This document shows, in pieces, positions 55,407-64,000 of a stretch of 64,000 nt of DNA. The DNA comes from Neofusicoccum parvum (taxonomy: Eukaryota; Ascomycota; Dothideomycetes; Botryosphaeriales; Botryosphaeriaceae). Where the stretch lies: positions 744,001-808,000 of the forward strand of contig CP087209.1 in assembly GCA_020912385.1 (NCBI GenBank). Direction: 5' to 3'. Both the position numbers and the translations under genes were made by a program. A model generated the notes under the pieces. It worked only from the letters and a program-made list of their open reading frames with translations, was not told the origin of the DNA and made no database searches. The first letter of the stretch is position 1, and each line of letters opens with the position of its first letter.

Positions 55407-57427
55407 TCATTCCGCCTCCGACTCCAACGTTGGCCCGAGCTTGTTTGCAGAGTGCTTTCGACGGAAGATGTTCCGAAGACCCGCCAAGCTTGACCTTCGC
55501 TTGACGCCAGAGCCTGTGCTGTAGTTGGAGGCGGATGTGCTCGGACGAGTGACGGCCGTGCTTGGGCGTGAATCATTCGTGTTGATGGTATTTGTTTTGG
55601 AAAGTGTACTTCCAGTGACGCCAGATCGGATGGACATGGCTGGTGTAACTGGTGAGCTGGGTGGGAAGAGCCCGAACTTGTGTCCGGGTGGATTGTGCGT
55701 CTGGCTTGTCCCTGGCCTTGACGAGGGATTTGTTCCAGGCGCGGGAGATGCGGCGGCCTTTCTCTCATTGTCAGAGGATCTCGATGAGCCAGAGCCAGAG
55801 GAATACGCCGAGTCGACCATTGGGGAGCTCGGCTTCTCGCGTCCACGTATTGACAACCGCTTACGTAGATTACTTGGAGTTTTCACAGATGAGGGGTTAG
55901 GTGATCGGGAAGGCATTTGTACGGGTTGGGCAGGTGGAAGAGCTGGGGAACGAGATGCAGGTTGGGCGGGTGAGCGTGCAGGCGAGCGTGCAGGTGAGCG
56001 TGCAGGTGAGCGGGCTGGGGATCTCGAGTTCGGCGTGGTCGCCCTCGAGCCATCCGGTGTGGTGCCCCTGCTTGCCCAATCGGGCGGAATCGGTGTCTCT
56101 AGGCGGGGCTCAGGCGCCTTCTGTCGTCTCTTGTCCCTCTGTGGTATGGTGGGGCTTTCCAAAGAATTCTGGTCCCGAGGACTCCGAGGTGGTGGCCTTG
56201 GGTGCTCAAACCTTTGTTCCAAGGGAATGGTGTGGGATTTCTGTGGAGGTCTCGACTGCGATCTGTGGAGAGAAACTGCCACCGCAGGACTCAATGAGTC
56301 TGGGGCGCGGGGCAGAGGCTTGTCGCCAGGGAGAGGCGTGCCTCGAGGCGACGCCCAGGCGGAATCGGGTGGGCTGGCAAGCCGTGGTCTGGAGCTCTGC
56401 CTGGATATCGACCTGGGAGTCGATCTCGAAGTTGATCGCGACCCAGGCCTTGAATCAGGATCTGGCGTTCGATGTGCAATCTGAAGATCCCAATTAGTCA
56501 CAGGTCCACCAGAGCCTTCCCCTCACCCCAACTTACAATACTTCTCCTACTCGCGACACCTGCTCTCTTCGTCATTTCATTAAGAATGCTGCCCAGCTGA
56601 ACCAGGGCAACCCCCAGCTCATTGCCTTTCGTTTGCAGGCTCTGCAGACACTCAAGCCAGCCCTCCGAGTTACCGCACATGGCCATGTATATGCCCATCA
56701 GCTCGTCATCGCCATCCGCCCAGTGAGGTCCGATGCGGTCCAGGTAATGCGAGAGTTCGACTGTCGCCTCCAGGCCCTTCTCGACGTCGACCAGGGAGTC
56801 GTTCATGGCACGAGCGGTGCGCTCCACAATCTTCTCAATCTTCTCGTTGCCCTCGATGATGGAGGTGCGAAATTGCCTGTCGTCCAGCATGATGTCGAAG
56901 ATGTTGACGTGCTCCAATGGCAGCTTCAGGTGGTTGATGCGCTCTTGGATGTCGGCGAGAGCCAGGTCGAAGTCCTCGGTGGTCTTCTCGAGGAACTGGT
57001 CGACCTCCTGCACGTGGTTCTTGAGGATGCGGGAGACCTCCTCGTCGCTCTTGGCCAGCTGCTGGTTGAGCAGGTGCACGCCGAAGGAAATCTGGGCGAC
57101 CAGCTTCCACAGCGGATGGTACTTCGCGCTGGGCTTCTTCCTCCACTGGGCGTTGTACGACTCGTTGTAATCGTCGTCCTCGAGCATGCGCTGGCGGCGA
57201 GCCTTCGCGCCGCCGGGCCGCTTGGGCTTGACCTTCTCTTGCTCAGCCTCCTCGGCCTCTATTATCGACTCCTCGAAGGCGCCCTGCATGCAGGCAATGG
57301 GGTGGACGGGGGCGCGCTCGAGGGCGGGCGCATCGTCGTACTCGTCGTCGCCGTCGTGGCCCAGGGTGGAGGCGTCCTCGTCCTCCTCCCACAGCGGGCG
57401 CGGCGCAAGCGCAGGAGAGGGAGCCAT
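55407..57427 (-). CDS. Uncharacterised coiled-coil fungal protein (654 aa)
   Basis: Two exons, 57427-56537 and 56480-55407, joined in phase 0 across a 56-nt intron, encode 654 aa. The start is MAPSPALAPRPLWEEDEDA. Residues 1 to about 90 are acidic and end in a basic KPKRPGGAKARRQR stretch. About residues 100-300 are a well-formed helical region (HPLWKLVAQISFGVHLLNQQ, DEEVSRILKNHVQEVDQFLE, EKIEKIVERTARAMNDSL, LGVALVQLGSILNEMTKRAG). It resembles a conserved fungal coiled-coil domain whose name I cannot supply. Exon 2 is a disordered Ser/Pro/Arg tail with SPAR tetrapeptide repeats. The last 30 residues (RRSSLAGLRNIFRRKHSANK) form a basic amphipathic end. A structural or adaptor role is a guess. 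Confidence 0.8.
55968..56012 (-). repeat. 12-bp tandem repeat coding SPAR repeats
   Basis: About four near-perfect copies of GTGAGCGTGCAG on the plus strand. Read on the minus strand they give tandem Ser-Pro-Ala-Arg units in the tail of the 654-aa protein. In-frame expansion of this kind is often polymorphic. Confidence 0.75.
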
Positions 57428-58809
57428 GTCGAAACAGGCCTCGGTTCAGGTGTGCTCGGTCGGGGTGTGGGTGATGGGGTCTTGGGGAGAGCGAAACTCA
57501 ATGCTGGTGCGGCTGCGGGCGCGCGAGGCGCACTCGAAGCACGGCTTATGTCACGGTGGAGCTGCAGGCCTGCGGATTGGTGAAACAGCGTAGCGTAATG
57601 GGCCAGCGATCCAGGGTGTGCTACCAGGCGGTTGCAACCTCGCCGACTCCGAGACGAGCAGCGCGGATCAGGCACAAAAGGGGAGCGCGCGCTGGGCTGG
57701 GGCCGTGGGCATGCTGGCGGCGGGCGGGCGCGGGACGGGGACGAGGCAGCGGCGCTGCGCTGGAGGGCTGGGATGGGGTCGCGCGGGTGGTGGCCAGCAG
57801 AGCATATGCGCGCGCGCTGACTGCAGCTCGCAGGCTCTCGTGAGTCGTCGTCGAGGGCGGTCCACGGGTCGTGCGAGCGGCGGCAGCGGCAGCGCAGCGC
57901 CCTGTGGCCCTGGCCGTCGGAAACGGCGCAGTGACCAGGGGGGTCTATCTTAAACCGCGCTCCACCGCCAGCAGCCCGCGAGAAGCTCACCGCGCCGTTT
58001 CATGCTCACCTCTGCCAGCCGTGGCCCCCGCCGTCACGTCAGATCGACAGGCCGCCTCTGTGCCCCTGCGGCCAACCATCGCAGCCGGGCCTCCGCACAC
58101 CAAGTCCGTCGTGCGGCTCTTGGCCGCGCCCACCTGCCGGCCCGCCTCTCCTTGGGCATCCGCTGGCCTCCCCGCCGCGACACGTAGCGCGTGCGCGCCG
58201 CCCGCTCACCGGGTGAAACACGAAACAAATCAACCTGCGGTCCGCGCTCGCCCATCGTGCAAACAAAGTTAAGCTCATGGTAAACCGTTGCTTCATTTCT
58301 GCCGAGTCTCGAAAACCCGCAAGCACGCTGCAGAAAGCCCATCCAGCCCAGCCCGCTCGCCCAAACACCAAGCCATGTGTGCGATTCAAGTAACCTTCCC
58401 GCTGAAGATATCATCCCGTTCTCCCGCCCGCCCGCCCAAACTTCCTTTCCGCGCGTAACCGCCTTGGAACCCGCTGCAAGCAGCAACGCCTTGCCAAACA
58501 AAATCCAGTCGCCCCGCCTTGCGCACAAAGTATGTATAACGGAGAATGAGTCAGCGTCGTTGCATGTCCTTCTAAAACATGGGTATCGAGGAGGGCCGCA
58601 TAAGAGGCCTCATTAGACACAAGATCGTAAGCAGAAAAAGACCGAAAAGAGAGACGGCGCAATTATGTCGGAAGTGGCACATCGAGTCCTGCGCGATGGT
58701 CGTGGAGCGATGAAAAGAAAAGACAAAAGAAATAAGCGAGGACCAAAAGGGTGTCGCAGTCGTGCAAGGAAGGCGGCTGTCGCGCCGTCGCCTTGAGACG
58801 TCTAAAGGT
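57428..58809. other. Intergenic, no gene seen
   Basis: 1.38 kb between the start of the 654-aa gene and the wc-1 stop. The left half is GC-rich (promoter side); the right half is the wc-1 3' flank. Overlapping Arg/Ala-rich frames only. Confidence 0.55.
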
Positions 58810-61800
58810 TTAATCGGGCTCCTCAACGGCCTCGTCAATCTTCGGGGGGATGCTGGCTCCAACCGCTCCGGGACCGAGGCCTTGCGAGGCCGCGGCGTCC
58901 GTTTTGGGCACTTTGGCAGGGTTCATGTCGGATGTGCCTGAGGTCTGCTTGGCCGGCAATGTTCCACTGTCGTTTTCTCCTACCGTCTGCGAGTGAGCAA
59001 GTGGAGATGCACTTGTCTTGCTAGCTTTATCGCTGCCTGCTGAGTGAACAGAGTGCTGCGAAGTGGTTCGGGGCGAGACGCGGCCGTTCTGCAACCGCTC
59101 AGTACCCCTCGCGCTACGAAATCATCCTGGAACTTACCTGCTTGGCCCACCGGAGTCCACAACTGTTGCAAAGATCCCTGTTACCGCTAGGTCCTCTCCG
59201 CCACTCCGGAGTCACCCTTGTGTGGCAGTTGGCACAATCCTTCTGAAGCTGGCCCGCTCCCTTTCTCCGCTTCCGCTTCTTCTTTGCAGCCAGCAGGCTT
59301 TGCACTTCCTCAGCCAGAAGTCTGTTACGTTTCTCCATCTGCCGTAGCTCGTACTGCCAACTTGTGCTTCTCGTGGTCTTGAGCTCTTCGAATACATTGT
59401 CTTCAGATGCCAAGCTGGCGTCCTGGTGGCCGAGCTTCAATCCGTTTGAACCAGCAAAAGTGAGAGCTGCGCCATCCGTGGTGATGTATTGATTGAGGGG
59501 CAGCCCATGAGGAAGGCTGCCGGGTGTTTTTGTCGAGTTCGTGCCGGCGTTGTGCGTGGGCGTGGAACCTGCGGTCACAATGGAGCTTCCACTGTCGCGT
59601 TCATGCCGGGGATAGATTTGTGGCCGGGTGCTGGTGTTTCCAGAGCCGCGTGAGAACTTCAGCAATCTGGTCTGCGCTATAACGAATGTCGGCTTTTGGC
59701 CTTCGACAGCATCTCCGGGATAAATTGTTGTGAAGGCCTGAAGAACTTGTCCACGCTTGTTCATCATCTCGTGCTTGACAGAAGCCTTCTTCCCTGCCCG
59801 AGCCATCTCCAAAATTCGGTGGAACTCTTGCTTTGACTCCTGTCTCATAAGTGCCTGAATGCTCGTGCCAACGAGATCGTCCGGTTGGCGGTCAAGGAGC
59901 GACCTCACGTTAGACGAAACAAACAAAAACATTCCAGACGTCGACATCTTAGTCCAAAGCTCGTTGTCTCCAATTCCGCCGTTTGAATCGATATCGTGTT
60001 TGCTCAGGGCGTAAACGGGCCTTTCCCTACCCACCAGAATGATGCATTTGCGGCCTTTGCCCTGCTCAGTGTGAAGAGACCCGTGCCCTTCGAACCACAT
60101 GTAGCCACTGTGCTTGCGTCTGATACGGAAGACAACATTGACTGCGGACCCAGCAGATGTGTCTTTGAGTTCTCTCATGACAGGAACAATGTCGGAAGGA
60201 TGGCACACGGAAGACAACGCCGTGCCGACAAGCTCAGAAGCCTCATACTCCAAGACTTTTGCGGCAGATGGTGAAAGGTACAGGAACAGGCCTTTGAGTG
60301 AAAGGACATGGATGACGTCGTCGGTGTTCTCGAGCAGAGCCTTGTCCCATAGGCGCTTGGAGGCCTCGCTCTCGCCGTTTACTAGGGTGTCGAGCAAAGC
60401 GGAAACGTCGTCCCGAGGGATTGTCTGCCCCATTTCCATTGACTGTGTCTGCTCGGGCGTATTGAACACGTATCTTGGCATGCCAACAGACCGCTGGTAA
60501 TTGATGCTGTACGTTCCATCTGAAAAGGGTTAGCAGGGCGCCTGTAGGAAGTCCGCGTGTCAAGTGACAAGACATACCAGGATTCTTATTCGTGACCGAA
60601 TTAGGTTGCTCGACCAGGTCGACCTGGAACCCAACGAAAAACTTGACGACCTCGCTATCGTCCCACGTGATCGGAATCATGGTGAGCAGGTTCATGAAAG
60701 GCTGGCCTCCCCTCCGGTAGTTGATCAAGCTGATCTGAGCTTCTTTTTGCGTGTTGATCATGTTCTTCAGGTATAGCACGGAGTCGTCGTCGACATATTT
60801 TCTCTTGCATCCGGCCTCCACTTTGCCGTCTGGTGATTGGAGGAAGCGGCAATTTCTCCCGAGAATCATGTGCCGCGTGTATCCAGTCAAGCGTTCAAAG
60901 TTCTCCGAGCAATATACGATAGGATTGTCGTCCTTCTCAGCATCACAAACGACGAAGGCGCAAGAAAGATCGACCGATCCGATATTGATCTCCGGCTTCG
61001 GTCTCGTTGCAACTCGCATGAGCACGCCAAGCATGTCGAATCCGGTTGACGAGTAAACATTTTTGAATTGAGTTTCCATGTGAGGCCTTTTCGACATGGT
61101 TGATGGAAATCCTCCTGCTGAGGGGGTTAGTCAAACTGTCGTGTTTCACGGATTATTGGTCGGTGTGTTACCTGGCGGGGTTGTCCAGGGTAGCTGCTGT
61201 CCCATGGGTGTGACGTTTGGTATGGGCTGCGGCCGCTCGGATCCGTAGGGCGTGTTGCCGTTGTGACTCGGGCTTGGCACAGACTGCGCCTGTGACATGT
61301 TCCCGTTTTGAGGCCGACTTGAATGGGCGCTTTGAGGGGCGCTCTGAGGAGCACTATGCTGTTCTTGGCTATCGTGGCGGTGCAGCTCTGGCGTAGCCTC
61401 AGAGGCGATGTTCAAGTCCATACTCCCCGGCCCTGCGTTTTCTCCGGCGTCCGGTATAGGATGCATTGGGTCGGTGAAGTCTGGTCCGATGGGGGAGCCC
61501 ATCAACGGTGATGCGAATTGCGCTTGGGAATACATTTGCATGGGTGTTCCGTCGCCAGCATTCATCATGCTAAGCGATGGGTCTTGCATGTCCATGCTCA
61601 TGCTCAGCCCAGCAGATACGTACGGACTGGTCATGCCCATATCCAGGCCAGTAGTGGGGGCTAGTGGCGATGCGTAGGATCCCGGGGGCGCCATGTTGTC
61701 GTATTGCTGCTGTGCGTTGTGCAGTCTCGTGTCCAGGCTGAGGTCGCCCGCCGATGGGCGTCGGCGCTGCTGGTAGCCGCTGTTGCGGCGCGCAAAGCCG

Positions 61801-62114
61801 TCGCCGACGCTCATCAAGCTGTCCATGTTGGGCGCGGCGGTGGCGGGATCGAATTGAAACTGGTCCAGCTGGCCTGGAGCAGCCCCGCTGAACTCCATCA
61901 TGGACACGCGCCGCATGTCGGTCTCCAGATCCGACTGGCGGCCGGAGGTGTAGTGGACGGGCACACTCTGGCGACGCATGGCCTTGGAGTTCTGGTTCAC
62001 AATGTCGTCCAGTGAGTGGCCAACCATCATGTTGGGACCCATCTCATCCTGGCCCATCACGCCCATCATATTGTCCCCGGAATCGGGCTGATCGATCGGG
62101 TAGTACCCGTTCAT
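58810..62114 (-). CDS. wc-1: Blue-light receptor/GATA factor White Collar-1
   Basis: Photoreceptor and transcription factor that works with WC-2 in light responses and clock input. Four exons on the minus strand: 62114-61172, 61117-60578, 60519-59138 and 59088-58810, encoding 1047 aa. The N-terminus is Met/Gln/Ser-rich. The LOV domain begins near residue 340 (YSSTGFDMLGVLMRVATRP) and has the flavin-binding motif GRNCRFLQ with reactive Cys404. It continues through VDDDSVLYLKNMINTQKEAQ and FFVGFQVDLVEQP. Two further PAS domains follow (LENTDDVIHVLSLKGLFLYL; TSGMFLFVSSNVRSLLD). A basic KKKRKRRKG signal precedes the GATA finger (CANCHTRVTPEWRRGPSG, then LCNSCGLRWAKQ, CX2C-X18-CX2C), which exon 4 follows. 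The acceptor before exon 2 is a tandem CAGCAG. The gene is divergent from MRP4 over 381 bp. Confidence 0.97.
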
Positions 62115-62495
62115 GGCGAGGGATGGCGTTCGGATCGAAGAGCTAGGATTCGAACGACCGAGGATCGATGGAGATCACCCGCTATTCGTGTGGTCGGCGC
62201 GGGCTGCGCGGCGGCATGAAGGGTCGGTGCGGCCCGGTCGGGCTCTGAGGATGGCTATCGAGGCTTGCGGGCGTACACCGGGGTGCAACGTCGCTGCGAG
62301 GGAGGTTTCCTGCGTCGGCGGGGCGGAGGGTTGCAGAGTTATCTCATCAGCGTGCAGCGCGGAGGTCGGGCGCGAGTGGGCGCTGGAGCACGGGATGCAC
62401 TAGCGAGCCGAAGCGGTTTAGGCGGGCTGTGCCGTGCGAAGAGTATCGAAGCAGAAGGTCTGCGCGAAACACCCCAAGACGACACCACCACCGCA
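62115..62495. promoter_or_regulatory. Bidirectional promoter wc-1/MRP4 with GATCGA sites
   Basis: 381 bp between divergent start codons. GATCGA hexamers occur at 62133-62138 and 62163-62168, 19 and 49 bp from the wc-1 ATG. A reverse-complement copy lies just inside the wc-1 coding region at 62092-62097. As I recall, GATCGA is the core bound by the Neurospora white collar complex, so autoregulation is possible. The hexamer also occurs elsewhere in this window, so the sites are suggestive only. Confidence 0.45.
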
Positions 62496-63755
62496 ATGAT
62501 TGTCCGGCGATTGGCTGCGCGTCAAGGTAAGCCCCAGTACCTCTGCTGTTGCTGCATGCTCACCGCCTGTGTCCCGCCCAGGCCGCAGCGCCCTAGCCCA
62601 CGCCCACGCCCACGCACACGAGGCAAGAGCGCCTGCCCGGCAATGGCGCCGCTTCCTCGCCTCCGAGGTCGATGTTCTTGAGCGCAGCGCCGAGAACTCG
62701 CTGAAGGAGACGCGTTCCGTCGAGGCTGCGCTCAACAGCTCCACGCCGCAGCCCGTGCCCTCGTTCAACCCAGAGGCCGCGCGCCAGGCCGCTCTCACCG
62801 ATCCCACCGTCGCCGAGAACTGGCAAGCCAGGAAGCACTTGCGTATGACGAACCCGGCTCTCCTCCATCTCGCGCACACAATTGACAGCGGGGCTTTCAG
62901 AACACATCACCAGCAACGTGGGCTCTGCCGTCGAGCCGCACTACCAGCCGCACACGCTGCTCACGAACCCGCCTCGGCCGCAGGACGTCACGCTCGAGCT
63001 GCTCCTCGCCTCGCAAGCCCACCTTGGCCACTCGACCTCGGTCTGGAACCCCGCTAATGCACGCTACATCTTCGGCATCAGAGAAGACATCCATATCATT
63101 TCGCTGGATGTGACGGCAGCGCATCTGCGGCGAGCTGCGAAGGTGGTGACGGAGGTCTGCAGAAGAGGCGGCCTCGTCCTGTTTGTGGGGACAAGAGATG
63201 ACCAAGAAAGGAGCGTTGTCAAGGCTGCACAGCTTGCCAAGGGATGCCATCTGTTCGAGCGTTGGATTCCGGGCAGCATCACCAACGGCCAGCAGATCCT
63301 CGGCAACTGCGGGATGAAGGTGGTCGACGAGCTGGACCGAGAGCTTCCCGAGTTCCAGGACCAACTTGCTGACCGGTCGGTGCTGAAGCCCGACCTTGTC
63401 GTTTGCTTGAACCCGCTGGAGAACTACGTGCTCCTGCACGAGTGCGGTCTCAATCACATTCCCACCATCGGCATCATCGACACAGACGCAGACCCCACTT
63501 GGGTCACGTACCCGATCCCGGCAAACGATGACAGGTAAGCTTCCATGTCGGCAGACGGCTGGGCTTCGAGGCTAATTTGTATGCTACAGCCTGCGGTGCA
63601 CCAATGTTATCGCTGGCGTGCTAGGAAGAGCGGGTGAGGAAGGTCAGAGACAGCGGCTGGAGGCAGCCCGCAATGGAATTGTGACATACAAGTCACGCGT
63701 GCAGTTTGAGCGGCCCGAGACGAAGACGGCCAGCAGTGAGAAGAAAGCGGGCTGA
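62496..63755 (+). CDS. MRP4: Mitochondrial small-subunit ribosomal protein uS2m
   Basis: Mitoribosomal protein of the uS2 (bacterial S2) family. Four exons, 62496-62526, 62582-62842, 62901-63534 and 63590-63755, encode 363 aa. Exon 1 is 31 nt. Introns are 55, 58 and 55 nt. The N-terminus (MIVRRLAARQ-GRSALAHAH, then RQWRRFLAS) is Arg/Ala-rich and looks like a mitochondrial presequence. The uS2 core starts at LELLLASQAHLGHSTSVWNP, continues through YIFGIREDIHIISLDVTA, GGLVLFVGTRDDQERSV and HLFERWIPGSITNG, and reaches KPDLVVCLNPLENYVLLHE. Then come HIPTIGIIDTDADPTWVTYP and the final CTNVIAGVLGRAGEEGQR. Joining across intron 2 restores RKHLQHITSNVG. The C-terminal tail is Lys/Glu-rich. Confidence 0.96.
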
Positions 63756-64000
63756 CTCGAGAAGCCTGCAGTGAGGCCGGGAGACCTCTCGTCTCAGGAG
63801 GGGTTGTCGGGACATGAGGCCATATAGAGGAGTTCCTGTACAAAAATTGTACGATAATGAAAGCTGGGCCGCCTGGATCAGAAGTGCGGGACAGAAACAC
63901 GGGCCGCAGCTACGAGATCGGCCAGGAAAATACCTTCGGCGGCCGCTGGAGGTTGAAGCCCCGTCCGGATGCAAGTGTGCATATGCAGAGAGGCCAGACC
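63756..64000. other. MRP4 3' flank to window edge
   Basis: 245 bp after the MRP4 stop. No coding potential of note. It probably holds the 3' UTR and terminator region; a palindromic GTACAAAAATTGTAC lies at about 63837-63851. Confidence 0.6.

Noticed and set aside
55525..56484. 319-aa plus-strand ORF
   Set aside because: Antisense of exon 2 of the 654-aa gene. The Gly/Glu/Arg repeats are the complement of the SPAR repeats.
56633..57583. 316-aa plus-strand ORF rich in Leu and Val
   Set aside because: Antisense of exon 1 of the 654-aa coiled-coil gene, whose splice junction and composition are clearly better.
62140..62160. GGATTCGAAC resembling a reverse-strand tRNA B box
   Set aside because: The flanking bases do not form a T stem, and the site lies in the wc-1 leader.
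1..64000. Transposons, RIP-mutated repeats, rRNA, CRISPR arrays
   Set aside because: No terminal repeats, no transposase or reverse transcriptase motifs, no AT-rich RIP blocks and no rRNA seen. CRISPR is not expected in a fungal nuclear genome and no array is present.

Overview
The window comes from the nuclear genome of a filamentous ascomycete (Pezizomycotina). Three things show this: short spliceosomal introns, mostly 49-67 nt with GTAAGT-like donors and CTGAC/CTAAC branch sites; a white-collar LOV/GATA photoreceptor; and fungal orthologues such as Bck1, Mon1, Utp22, Nup159 and Hrd1. A class such as Dothideomycetes is a guess, based mainly on a small Alt-a-1-like secreted protein. Intergenic DNA is GC-rich and there is no AT-rich (RIP-like) repeat or transposon. 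Splice models below were built by hand. Each keeps the frame across every junction and gives a total length divisible by three, but none has transcript support.

Layout. 1-1.65 kb: the possible tail of an upstream gene and a decayed coding stretch. 1.65-4.5 kb (-): a GTPBP1/2-type GTPase. 6.9-8.3 kb (-): a two-finger C2H2 regulator, isolated between long gene-free GC-rich tracts (4.5-6.9 and 8.3-12.45 kb). 12.45-14.84 kb (-): cystathionine gamma-synthase, divergent over 198 bp from UTP22 (15.0-18.7 kb, +). 19.7-20.2 kb (+): a small secreted four-cysteine protein. 21.2-25.8 kb (-): NUP159, divergent from PUP1 (26.4-27.3 kb, +). 28.5-31.4 kb (-): HRD1, converging on PUP1. 32.6-33.1 kb (-): a mitochondrial CsbD/LEA-like protein. 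34.0-36.5 kb (+): two tandem paralogous small membrane proteins of a family I cannot name. 37.6-42.6 kb (-): BCK1. 43.6-45.7 kb (+): MON1. 45.9-57.4 kb (-): three uncharacterised fungal proteins (734, 1593 and 654 aa). 58.8-62.1 kb (-): wc-1, divergent over 381 bp from MRP4 (62.5-63.8 kb, +).

Most genes are conserved housekeeping functions: ribosome biogenesis, nuclear export, the proteasome and ERAD, vacuole fusion, cell-wall integrity, methionine synthesis, mitochondrial translation and light sensing. They do not form a cluster. The most novel content is the tandem pair of small single-pass membrane proteins at 34.0-36.5 kb. They share a membrane-segment signature, a phase-1 intron and a C-terminal block (ESPFDMS, then WGEL). 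Next are the GATCGA hexamers around the wc-1 start, a GC-AG intron in HRD1 and the lone C2H2 regulator.
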